Part shown: positions 24,217-35,174 of the stretch, piece after piece
How positions within the stretch are numbered: position 1 is the first letter of the stretch
Layout of the letters: each line of letters starts with the position of its first letter
Source: Sclerotinia nivalis
Taxonomy: Eukaryota; Ascomycota; Leotiomycetes; Helotiales; Sclerotiniaceae
Length of the DNA stretch: 64,000 bases
NCBI GenBank assembly: GCA_029531795.1
Contig: JAPEIS010000003.1
Span: 2,232,001-2,296,000 of the forward strand
Reading direction: 5' to 3'
The notes under the pieces: generated by a model
What the model saw: the letters and a program-made list of their open reading frames with translations, nothing else
The model's database searches: none
What the model was told of the DNA's origin: nothing
Made by a program: the position numbers and the translations under genes

Positions 24217-25758
24217 CTAAGCCTTAAAAGCACTAACAATACTAATAACATCCTCATCCGCAACAAAATGACCCAACCCCACCCTCTGCGGCACATGTCT
24301 GGCACTCGCGCCCCAAACCAACGCATACTTAAAAGTGTCCTTCAACGTCCTATGAATCTGATCACAGACATCCTCAACCCTCGACCCACTCCTCACAATC
24401 AGCGCCTCCGAAAAATCCGGATCGACTCCCTTCCTCTTCGTATAGATCCGAATCAGTTTTAGCTCTTCCCAGCAGCGATCGACCACGTCGCGGATCCCGA
24501 GGTCCATTTCGCAGGACATGACGACCGTGTGGGGTTCGCGGGCTAGTTTGTCGAGGAAATCGAGGGATACGCTGTCGATTTTGTTGTAGACGTAGAGACA
24601 TTTGATGTATTTGCGATGGTCTTTCATGACTACGTCGATGAAGTCGTCCACGGTGCAGTATTCGTCTCGGATGAGTACTTCGCAGTTGAGAATTTTGTAG
24701 TCTCGAAGGATGTTGTAGATCATTTTTTGATCGATATATTTGGGGGGTGCTTGGAAGGTGATTTTCATGCCGCCTGCGGCTTTAGGTTTGAGGTAGACGT
24801 TTCTGTGGACGTTAGCTCGTGATTTCGATTTCGGCATCAAGCCAGCCTTCAGTTTGAATGACAATGCGAGACATAAACATACGGTGGTTCCCTATTCAAC
24901 CTAATCCCCACAGCCTCCAATTCCGCCTCCAACAACGCCCTCTGCTCCGCCTTCTTCGTAGCATCCAACACCATCAAAATCAAATCACTCGTCTTCGCCG
25001 CACTAATAACCTGTCTTCCTCTACCCTTCCCTTCCGCCGCTCCCTCAATAATACCAGGCAAATCCAAAATCTGAATCTCCGCCCCTCCATACTCCAACAC
25101 ACCTGGAATAGCCGTAAGCGTCGTAAACGAATACGCGGCAACCACGGATTTCGTCTTGGTAATCTTGGACAAGAAAGTAGATTTTCCCACGGAGGGAAAC
25201 CCAACTAGGGCAATTCGCGCATCTCCGGATTTGGAAACGTCGAATCCCGTGCCGCCTGCACCTCCAGCTCCAGGACCCGGCTCGAGAAGTTGTGCGCGGT
25301 AACGAGCGAGTTTTCTGATTGAGATGGTAAGTGAGTAAAGCGAATCACGAAGTAAAGCTCATTGCCGAATGAAGTAGTATTGAAAAGAGAAGAGAACGAA
25401 CCCTTTAAGAAGACCAAGATGATATTCTGATATATAACAAATCAGTTATGATCACGTGTTGCCAATTATTCGAATTTGTACATACCCGTCGCCTTATTTT
25501 CTATTCAACAATTAGTGCCTATTCGTATTTCTCCTCTTATCCTCATTATCCCCATAATAACAACCAGCAAATCTCCAGGGCTGCAAACTTACTCTGCGTC
25601 TTCCTCATCTCATCCTCAATCCTTTATATGCATACCATTAGCACCCATCCATATTATCTTTCTATCCATCCACCATTTCCCATCCATCCAACCCACCCAA
25701 CCCCTCCAACAAACAAACAAAAAACTCACTCCTTAATCTTTTCCGTTATATTAACCAT
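24217..25758 (-). CDS. RBG1: Developmentally regulated GTP-binding protein Rbg1/DRG1, 371 aa, six exons
   Basis: Exons are 25730-25758, 25592-25620, 25486-25500, 25402-25426, 24883-25314 and 24217-24802. The first 98 coding nucleotides are scattered over four tiny exons, one of only 15 nt, yet they reconstruct the expected N-terminus [20 protein letters not shown]. The DRG GTPase domain has P-loop GFPSVGKS (71-78), DLPG (117-120) and NKID (250-253), followed by a C-terminal TGS domain ending in VSAFKA. The fungal and animal family length is about 367 residues, matching well. In yeast, Rbg1 with Tma46 binds translating ribosomes and relieves stalling. The donor GTTCGT after exon 4 is slightly off-consensus. 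Confidence 0.93.
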
Positions 25759-26583
25759 CTTGACGGATCTGGGCTTCACAAGCCTACTACTAGGTATGTA
25801 AACTGATATAATAAAAGAAGCGTGCTCTGCCTCAAGAAGAAATCCAAACTTGTGATTTTTTGAGGTTTCTCGTTTGGGCAATAAAAGGCGGTGGCGGGTG
25901 GCAGACTAACTTTTTTGGATTTTTACCCCCACCAGTCCGATATGTGTGCCCCTCATTGTAGGGAAGAGGAGGCAAATGATGAAGAGGTTTCGAGCGAATG
26001 GTAACTCGTATTCGAATTCTTTAGTTTTTGTATTTGACATCTTGATTGCCTGATTAAGCAGTATATAACATACCGATAATCATGGTGGGAAACAATCTCT
26101 ACTGAGTACTTAATAAGCAAATTCATTTTATTCCCTGGGACGCGTGAGGTTGACATTTCTTCCTCCAATCTATCTGTTCTATGCACTCATCTACCAATAA
26201 CGTAGACTTCCCACTCACTTCCATTCATCAGCACCAGCCCTTCATTATTAATATACCATCACCCCTCTCATTTGGGGTTTTAGTCGTTAAGTCCTAGCCA
26301 AAGAAAGCGAAAGAAATGCAAAATCATTGCTCAGTCATGCCATGCCATGTCATCAAGCAATCAATCAATCTATTACTGCCTTCGCGTCGGCCCTCTTCTC
26401 CTCCTCCCATCACCTCTCTCCACATCTCTAAAAACTCCCTGTTCCAGCATCCCCCACCTAGGAAACCATCTCCACCAACCCCACCAAGACCAAGCCCCCT
26501 GATCCGTAACCGCCGCTACAAAATTAGTTACGACAGAACCCTCATTTCTCTCTCTAGCATTTCTTTTCCTAGCAGAAAAGAAA
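25759..26583. other. Intergenic region
   Basis: This is the RBG1 promoter and the 3' flank of the malic enzyme gene, which lie in tandem on the minus strand. It contains pyrimidine-rich stretches with CATCCAT-like repeats. No gene is supported. Confidence 0.5.
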
Positions 26584-29053
26584 CTAAAGTAATGATTTAG
26601 GCGTCGACTTCTTCTGTCCTACAGTAGATTTCAAGCCCGAGGTTTGGATAGCTAATGTTGGATCATACATTCTTCCCTTAATCCACTCGTCAAGTTGCTC
26701 ATCGTTCATGCCGCGGATAGCAGGTTCACGATCGAAATTGAATTGTTGAGCTGCACGGATCACTTGGCGAGCGACGATGACGCTTACCTCGCGAATACGG
26801 TTAAGTTCAGGGTAGAGGCGACCAGAAGATATTTCGGAGGGGGTGAGGGAGGTGCTGAGGGCTTCGGCTGAGGCATAGATCTGTGGGTTTGTTAGTTCGA
26901 TGTTGTAAGGTTTATGGAGGAGGGATGAGTAGATGTGACAACTTACCATTTCTTGATTGATGCATGAGGTTTTGCAAAGAATTGATCCAAGTCCGATACC
27001 TGGGAAAACATACATATTGCTAAGAATTCATCAGTATTCATACCTCACGACGCGGTCATGACAATACTTACTTTCCTTGCCCAGCAGAATATGCCTTACC
27101 ATCCTGAACATAATCCGGGAAGGGGCTTCCACTAGCAAACAAAGCTCGGCAATCTGTCCATATCATAGCTTCCTCGAATGTACATTCAGCTTGACTGGAA
27201 GGATTTGACAATGGAAATATAATCGGGTTCTTGTTTAGCTTGGCCATTTTCTTAACAATGGATTCATCGAAAATTCCTCGGATGGTGGATAACCCCATTA
27301 AGATTGTAGGCTTAACATATTCGACCACTTCCGGTAGAGTTTTGAATTGTTTCCCCTCATTGTCATCACGAGAAAAGTAGACCTTGTGCTCGGCCAATTT
27401 ATCACCTCTATCATTTGTGATCAGACCCTAAGGAAGTCAGCTTTGGGGTTTCATAACGGATGAGGAGAATAAGTACCTTGGTATCCACAAACCAAAAGCA
27501 ACGACGAGCCTCATCTTCTGTCAATCCCTCCTTTCGGAAGAATTCTACAATTTGTTGAGCAACACCTACGCCAGCACTACCTGCACCCATGAAAACGGCT
27601 CTTTGATCTTTGACAGGAATACCTGTTCGGCGTAAAGCATTAATGATACCTGCCAGAATAACCGCACCAGTACCCTGAATATCATCATTGAAACAAGGAT
27701 ATCTGTTCTGATACTTTGCGAGAGATTGGAATGGATTTTTGAAATCCTCATATTGAACGATGATCCTACCCACAAATTAGTAAAAAATGTTCTTACCCAA
27801 ATTATGAACAACATACCCAGGCCAAATCTTATTCAACGCTACCATTAGCTCCTCCATAAACTCAGCTTCCTCCTTGGAAGAGACCCTCTTCATACGATTT
27901 CCCATATATAACGGATCATTAAGGAACGTCTCATTATTAGTCCCAAGATCCAGAGTAATTGGTAAAGTCTTGGAAGGATGAATACCAGCGCAACCAGTAT
28001 ATAGTGATAATTTTCCAACTGGAATACCCATACCATTAACACCCAAATCACCCAAACCAAGAATGCGAGAACCGTCAGTAACCACCGTCATCTCAACTTC
28101 AGGTTGACGCCAATTACTGAGGATTTCTGCTAGGTTGCCTCGGTCATGATAAGAGAGATATAAACCTATTCGGTCAATTTTTTATGTTGGAAATCTAGAG
28201 GGGAAATCGAAATACCTTCAGGCTGTTGGTAAATTTCTGACCATCTCAAACAAGCCTCACCAACCGTCGGTGTATAAATCAAAGGCGTGATATCCTACAA
28301 CCACAAATGTCAACATTCATCCACAACTCCATCCATTCCACAACTCCATCCATTCCACTCCTCCCTCCCCTCCAAAAATCAAAGAAAGAAGAAACATACC
28401 GTCAAATTCTCCTGCACCAACCGATAAAACAAATGCACGTTATTATTCCTCAAATTACTGAGGTACATATATTTCTCAATCGGACTTGTCTTCGCCTCCA
28501 ATTGCTTGAGACCTTTCATCCCCATCAGTACATCTTCCCCAACATAAAATAAAATACAATATCCTCAAGTTTCAAAACTCACATCTCTGAGTCTGAAGCG
28601 CATAGCTTTCCACATTAGGAGGAACAAGACCTAAGGTTTTATTTTGTCTTCTCACTTCTAACGAATGTGAGGTATCGGGATGCATACTATATTCCTTATT
28701 AGTAAATACTCATCTTCATAACAATCTCCACCCTTTCCAATCCCAACAAAACCCCGAAAATCCCCAGACGAAAGAAGAAAAATCGTGACTCACGTTTGTC
28801 CAAATTTATTCATTTTGACCTGAGGGATAATTTGTCGTGAAGAATATTTCCTAGGTAAAGTCGAAGTAATAGAAGAATCAATATGTGATTTATAGGAATG
28901 AGGAATATTCGAATCAAGCTCTTCCAACTCTTGTTGTTTTGCAGCAGCTCCTGAAGCCGTGGATAGATATCTGTTGGCGGGGAAGGAACATAACCCAGTA
29001 CCACGGCTTCGGTCCTGAAGACAAACCCTGGAAAGTCGTATGCCTCGGTACAT
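26584..29053 (-). CDS. MAE1: Mitochondrial NAD(P)-dependent malic enzyme, 639 aa, nine exons
   Basis: Exons are 28794-29053, 28583-28686, 28400-28512, 28216-28294, 27817-28165, 27477-27765, 27072-27427, 26947-27019 and 26584-26880. All nine join in phase. Family signatures are LIYTPTVGEACL, the malate and metal-site segment FNDDIQGTGAV (327-337), the dinucleotide-binding FMGAGSAGVGVA (360-371) and FPLSNPSSQAECT. Malic enzyme converts malate to pyruvate and CO2 with reduction of NAD(P). The N-terminus (MYRGIRLSRVCLQDRSRGTG) is rich in Arg and lacks acidic residues over about 20 positions, a mitochondrial presequence. An upstream in-frame alternative start would extend it by 50 residues, but 29053 gives the better targeting peptide. 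NAD versus NADP preference cannot be settled by eye. Confidence 0.94.
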
Positions 29054-29787
29054 TTTGCTGCTGTTTACACGCTGTTTATTTAGATAAAATGGGTCTTCAA
29101 TTTCAGGGAAGTAATTGGATCTTTTTTGTTGAAGATTTTTGATAGGATGGGAAATTGGAAAGGAATTTGATATTAAAGAAAGTCGAATTGGTGAAAATTT
29201 CAATTTTGCTTGCAGAAAAAAAAGTATGTATCATAGGGAGTTGAATTTGACTCGGACGGACTGAGTGGGTCAAGGTCGTGTATATACGGGTGGAAAGTAA
29301 TTTAATATCACTTCCTCTTTCATAAACTCAAAACCAAGCCATGTCGGAAGGTTGAGGAAGGAAGGAACGATATAAAATCTTTCCAATATCAAATTGTTCT
29401 TCCAATTTTCTTTTTCATTACCAAATGTTATACATATTCTCAATCAACTAATTAAAACTTGATATTGCATTTGCATTTCTCACCGGATTCCCCAGCTTTG
29501 GAATTTTGGGAGGGGAAGTCCGGGGAAGGTCATCAGGTGATCTCAACAGAACGGGTCCCGAATATTTGGGGAGGCGCATGGCCGTGTCAGATAAAAGAAG
29601 CAAGCCGTGTCTCAGAGCCAGAAAAAGCTCTCGTCTCTTTTCCTGATAACTGGATTCTTTCTGTTCTTTCTTGTTCAATTTGATATGTCCAAGCTTTTCT
29701 TGCATCCAAGGCGTGTCCGAAGTCGGAGCTATTGATGCTATGTGATTATTCACTGCTGCATCAAGCCCATATTGATCAAATCAGAAT
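29054..29787. other. Intergenic region
   Basis: This is the malic enzyme promoter and the 3' flank of RAI1 (tandem, minus strand). No gene or notable repeat is seen. Confidence 0.5.
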
Positions 29788-31415
29788 TCACAGTATATCG
29801 TCCAAAACGGATTCAGGTGCATCTCCCGCAGTGATCTTCATACCTTTCATCTGCACTGTGTTATTCGTGACATGAGAATCATGGGCCGTTTGCCGATTAA
29901 ATATGTTGCGCCATTCGACGAATTCATCAGAGAGGATCCCTCCATGTCCCTGTGCCTCTTCAGTTTTGAACACTTCAATGGCCATAGACTTTTCTCTTCT
30001 TCGAATCTTCCATACACCATCGCCAATGACAGTGGCTTTCAAAACTATGGTTGTTAGTCGAGTCAAGTGGGAAGAAGGTGTGCACTCACATTCGAGAAAT
30101 CGATTTGCAAAGTTGATACACATATCTCCATCCCATGAATTGCTCCCCCTTTTCTTTACCATCCCAGGTATCTGTGCCGTGTTGATTCGTTCAATGCTTT
30201 GAAGAATTCCATCAGGGCTTCGTCTTCCAACTATAATATGAGGAACTCCAAGCAAGAATGATTGAAGCCAGAATTTCAGAAGCTTTTTATCAAAGTTCTG
30301 TTCATCTCCTCGATGTCTAGGAGTCATAGTAGTTTTCAGCTCAACCCATTCAGTGGATTTTCCATCTTCAGATTTCGAGCCTTTGTATACTGCCGAAAAC
30401 TGTTAGACAAGAATAATTGAATGACAAGCTTTGGACATACTTCCATCGACTTCTCCGCCAATAACTAAACAGTTCCCTCCGATTTTTGTTTTTACAATCG
30501 AGCAGTACTGGGCATGGTTATTGACAATCTCATTATCTCGATTTTCGATATAATCTCGAGAAGTTTCTGGCCAAGGCGTGGGCATAAGGCATAAGGTTTC
30601 GAATTTATATCCTATCCTCAGTCAATGAAAAAGATAGGAAACCCATACTGGAGACCTCAGACTTACCCCAGAAACTCATCGCATCACCCGAAGGCCTTCC
30701 TGGTCGAGGTTGCTGTCGTGCATCTTGTCTAGCTCTAGTCTTTACTTTATACTGGTGATCCTCCTCGATAAAGCTGGAAAAATCAGCCTTATGCTCACAG
30801 AAAAATTAATTTATCGTCAAGCATACACAGTCCCCTTCACCTCAATTAGTCCGGAAAATCTCAAGACCTACACCCATTACTCACTCACCTCAAAATACGT
30901 AGCATTCATTTGAAATCCATCCCTAGAATCAAATAAACTCGCTATAATCTATAACATCACTCATCAGCACTTCCTCAATTCCATACTTTCCCAAGGCAAA
31001 CGAACCTTAGTCATCATCCCCCTCCAAGTAATAACATCCGCCTCCGTCTTAACATTCGTCACTTTCTCCTTTTCCATCAGCGCCCTCAACAACGAATCTA
31101 GATGTTCATCTTTCGAATCATCATGTTTGCGAAATGTTTCAAATCCCCTATTCAAATCCGTTCCTAAATGAGGTGGATAATACCACCTAATTGAGGAATC
31201 ATCTAAATGAAACTCATGATTGTCATCATAAGAAAAATGTGCGATTTCCTAGTCTCGGTATTAGTTTAGAAGACAGATAGTGATTAGATAGGCGGACCAC
31301 GTACTTGTGGTCTTGTTATCGCAGTATTGCCAGCATCACGAGTTCGCTCAAATTGAGCAAGAGGAAGAGTGTTGAATTCATGTATTTGATGATGTGTGTG
31401 CTTATGGACATTCAT
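29788..31415 (-). CDS. RAI1: Decapping nuclease Rai1 (DXO/Dom3Z family), 418 aa, eight exons
   Basis: Exons are 31305-31415, 31006-31248, 30889-30948, 30827-30834, 30667-30773, 30441-30611, 30090-30389 and 29788-30044. The active-site motifs are visible: WRGMMTK (112-118), GGEVDG with Glu230 and Asp232, WVELK with Glu250 and Lys252, and KFWLQSFLLGVP. Rai1/DXO enzymes remove aberrant or non-canonical 5' caps, and Rai1 also stabilises the exonuclease Rat1. The fourth exon is an inferred 8-nt microexon. Without it, the frame between exon 3 (ending NATYFE) and exon 5 (FIEEDHQYK) cannot be joined using standard splice sites; with it the protein reads E-G-T-V-F-I-E-E, as I recall for family members. 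The C-terminus past WKIRRREKS is poorly conserved and ends in an acidic stretch. Confidence 0.93.
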
Positions 31416-31940
31416 GACGAAATGATATTCATGGAATTAATATGATCTAAAGATAAATCAAATACAAATTCTAATAAGCCAATCAATATCGAAGGTTCCA
31501 CGAATAAAATTATTAAAAAAATCGTGATGTAGGTATTAATTATCAGATGTTGGAAGGAGACAGAAGTCTAGACAATACAAGACTAAGCATAAATGGACTT
31601 CTCCGATTGGTTAAAATGATCCCTGCTCATGTTCCCCGCTAATATTCGATGCAACAATATCTTCAGCCTTATGACGGACAACAATTTAATGTTTACTTTT
31701 TGATATGCACTGTATTACTATTTCGAAATTTGCTTATTATTACAAAACAGCGATAGCATTCATGGCATTACTTGCTTGAATTATACATACATACACTTTA
31801 TACCTTTGTCATTCTTTTAAACAACGCCTTGTCTTTACCTACCCATAAACAGGCAAATCCGCATACCTAGAAACAAATCAAGACTTCCTACAATACCTAA
31901 ACAATCAACAATCACCTATCTACTATCATCACCACCCAGC
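31416..31940. promoter_or_regulatory. Divergent promoter region of RAI1 and the 31941 gene
   Basis: These 525 bp separate two divergent start codons, so both promoters must lie here. The sequence is AT-rich. No specific motif was identified. Confidence 0.5.
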
Positions 31941-32816
31941 ATGCCTGAACGCCGCAACCCCTCCAGCTCCAATGCACCCACGCGCCCCTCAGTCCGCCGC
32001 AACCTCTTCCCCTCGCACCTCCGAACCTCACACACCGCATCCTCAACCACAACCCCCACGCACCTCTCTCGCCCCTCACACCCTATCGCTCCTCTCCCGC
32101 GACGTCCAACTACCTCCTCAACCAGTACATCCGCCGAAACACTACGATTAGACCACGGACATACCTTCCATTCTCACTCTAACTCCCACGATCGCGACTT
32201 AAATACTAATCCTTTTCCTCAAAATGGCCATGCTAGTAGAAATGGTAGTAGGAATCATAACAGTCTTTCTTTTGATGGTACGTCGGATATAGTAATGCGG
32301 GATAAGAATGGCGATTTTGATATTGCGAGTATGATGTTAGGAGGGGGGATGGATAATGGAGGGGGATTGTTTGGGGGTGGGGATGAGGATATGATTGGGA
32401 TTGAGGGGGAGGAGGAGAGTAAGTTTATATTTATTTTTCGGGTTTGAGTATAGGAGACTGAGGGAAAGATTGGGTGAAAAGACGAGTTAATATGAAGAAA
32501 AATGCTAATACATGTGAAAATAGAAGAAAGACAACGTATAAACGAATCGATAAAACATCATCAACGTGATCGCAATCGTGCACCGAGTGAACCTGCTGGT
32601 TAGTACAATATTCTACCCGTTTTATACGTCATACACACCCGCTCCCCTTTTCAGCAATCACATACCTACACAATCAAAGTTGCGCAAATATAACACTAAC
32701 AAACAATTCATTCAGAATTACTAGAAGCAGTACGCAACAGTCTCCGTGCCAAAACCGCCGCGCTCTCGGAAGATAATTGGATGTTTGAAGCGGAAAATGA
32801 AGGGGTTATTCGATAG
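31941..32816 (+). CDS. Hypothetical protein, 217 aa, three exons
   Basis: Exons are 31941-32418, 32524-32598 and 32716-32816, in phase. I do not recognise a named family. The first ~115 residues are rich in Ser, Thr, Pro, Arg and His and look disordered. A Gly/Asp/Met-rich segment follows (SMMLGGGMDNGGGLFGGGD). The C-terminal ~50 residues are predicted helical and charged, ending in LRAKTAALSEDNWMFEAENE. This last part looks like the conserved portion and resembles a short C-terminal motif in other small fungal proteins that I cannot name. No signal peptide or membrane segment is visible. The tidy exon structure argues for a real gene. Confidence 0.7.
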
Positions 32817-33163
32817 TCAAGGAGCAACTGCTGCTGAACCCAAATGTCTAATGATATGCGATGCAGACATCTGCAAATGAGGAAATGGAAGGAGCTTGTA
32901 TTGGATATTTTATGCAGGCAAGTATTGCTCGGCGGGCATTCTTGGGATATCTGGAGTACTAGACAAATTTGTTTGACACGGCGTATAGGATGGGTAAATG
33001 CATGGGAAGGAAATTGGTATACCCAGGGTTGATCCTACAAATTGTGGCTAGTTTCAGGAGTACTGGTATTGGTATCTTATCGATTCTTTCTCTGCAATCA
33101 TACAGCTGTACAGCGTGAGACCATCTTCCCATCCCCATTAAACCCTCACTCAATACATACCCT
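32817..33163. other. Convergent intergenic region
   Basis: This is the 347-bp 3' space between the 31941 gene and GET4. Nothing is seen. Confidence 0.5.
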
Positions 33164-34242
33164 CTAATCCAAACCCTCCGCCACCGGCGCCGCTCCCGCC
33201 TGTCCAATCCTCCTAGCCCCCTGTTGCTGCTGACCACCCATCCCACCCCCAAACATACTCCCCATCATATCCAACAACGGATTTCCCTGTCTCGGCCTCT
33301 GAATCCCAAAATACATCTCCCCAACCCCCACCAGCGCCTCCTCCCACAACTCCCCCGCCTCCTTCATCTGTCCCGCATATTTCTTCGTCAGCTGTTTAAA
33401 ATCCAACGAATTCCCCTTTTGCACCGCTACCAACAATAATCCCAGAAAATTCAACAGAGGGATAGATGGATATATCTTAATATCCTCATTCTCACTCGAC
33501 CCCAATTCCTGCACAGTTAATCCCTGATTATCCCCCCTCAACCGCTCCCCAAATATCCCCAAACTCTTCCGCGCATCCCGCACATTACCCACCAATAAAT
33601 AAGGCAACACAGCTCGACTAGCATACAAAGCCGCAGTATGACTCTCATCCTCTCTATACCACTCATACTCCATCTTCGCCAGCACCTCCGCGGAATCCTT
33701 CGTCCCGAGCACCAAATGTCGTTCCGCATCATACGCTTCCCCCTCCTCCGCCAACAAACTCCCAACCACATGATGCAACTCCGGATCCCCAGCGGGATAC
33801 AGCGAATTCTTCGAACTCCACGCGACCATCTCGGCGATAAATCGTTTGCGCGATGGTTCCTCGGGGGAAAATGCTCGCAGTAGTGTGAAAAGGCGTCCCT
33901 TGGATGAACTATCACATGGTAATGAGGAGAGATTGTAGACTTCGAGTAAAAATAAGGCGAGATCGCCGCCGGAGCCTCCTTGAGAGGCTTGCAGGAGGGA
34001 GAGGGATACGTTGTACAGGATGTCGGTTGCGGCGGGGTAGTTTTGTGATTTTATGTAGCGGGAGGCGACGACGCGGGTCTGTTGGTGCGCTTCGTAGTAG
34101 GTGCCTTCTGCTGTTCTGGGAGGTGTTAGTGAGGGTTTTGGGGGGAGGGGAGGTTTCTGAGAGTCTGGGAGGAGAAGGGGGATGCAGGGGATACGAACTT
34201 TTCCTGCAGACGCGCAATGATCTTGTCGATTTTTGCTGACAT
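33164..34242 (-). CDS. GET4: Get4-like protein of the tail-anchored protein targeting pathway, 331 aa
   Basis: Exons are 34199-34242 and 33164-34115. The protein is an all-helical, TPR-like solenoid. Recognisable segments are EGTYYEAHQQTRVVASRYIKSQNYPAATDILY near the N-terminus, LLEVYNLSSLP, and DPELHHVVGSLLAEEGEAYDAERHLVLG in the middle. Get4 with Get5 hands newly made tail-anchored membrane proteins from Sgt2 to the ATPase Get3 for insertion into the ER. The last ~45 residues are Gly/Gln/Met-rich (MMGSMFGGGMGGQQQQ) and probably disordered. The coding region is GC-rich compared with its flanks. The donor GTTCGT is slightly off-consensus but gives the only frame-preserving junction. Confidence 0.9.
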
Positions 34243-35174
34243 TTTGTGGGTATGGAAAGTACCTTAGTACCTGCGATTAATCGGTAAGCTTTTCGACGTC
34301 TGATTGCAGTATTGCGCACTGCGATATGCTCTGCAATGTGATGGCTGTTGGAGTAGCTTGAGATGAGGTGGGATGAGATGTTCAAAGCTCGGAGGTTTAA
34401 GCTGTGACGTGGTGGCACAGAGGCGGGGGATTTTTTTTAAGAAAGCCTCGAACTAAATTATGAGTCGAAAATGATGACAATAATTCAATAGAAAATTTGA
34501 GATTATGAAATAAATTACAAATACATCTTATAAACTGACAGATACTGTTATTCACTAGAAAATGAAGTCATATTCAATATTAGGTAGGTAGTTTCAAACC
34601 GAAGCTGTCCTATTCATTCTACCGCTGGTATTTGCAAAGTGAGCTCCCGGTGAGCTTGGTTTCCGTTCACTAATCTACTGGTGATTAAAGCTCACCGGGA
34701 GCACATTTGCAACAATCATTTACATACACCACCTATTCACGAGAGTCAAATTGAAGTCCAGGAAACATAATGAACTTCTTATCAATCCAATCTGGTTAAT
34801 TCGAGTATTCAATGTAATTTGCACATTGAGAGAAGAACGAACTGTATTGTTTCGAAACTCATCAGATGATAAATTCGTAGCAAGATCATATGGATTTGAA
34901 GTCGAACACTACAATCATGATAGGAACCTGACCCAAAATTCATCATCAAATCATCACGATCACAATCAAGACAAAATAGGTAAAACCAACGATAAAATTT
35001 GCTAATAAAACCAGCGTGTCATTTGAAGAATCCACTGAAGTCCTAAAGATCATAATTCCATTCTTGTCACCTTATCACCTTATCACATAATAAATATTTT
35101 GATAATTTTCCCATTCCAATGACCCTGAAAACTTCCCGTAAAAAAAGTAAATATTCAGCATTATGCGCATGCAA
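34243..35174. other. Intergenic region with small palindromic repeat
   Basis: This is the GET4 promoter and the 3' flank of the vWA gene. It contains the 82-bp palindrome at 34631-34712 (listed separately). The remaining sequence is AT-rich and has no supported gene. Confidence 0.5.
34631..34712. repeat. 82-bp imperfect palindrome (MITE-like)
   Basis: Arms of about 26 bp, TTTGCAAAGTGAGCTCCCGG... on the left and its reverse complement with a few mismatches on the right, surround about 29 bp of spacer. GC-rich arms in an AT-rich region suggest a small inserted element, though no clear target-site duplication is visible and no second copy occurs in the window. Confidence 0.6.

Noticed and set aside
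29053..29203. An upstream start for malic enzyme adding 50 residues
   Set aside because: The extension is poorly organised for targeting, whereas the ATG at 29053 starts an Arg-rich mitochondrial presequence.
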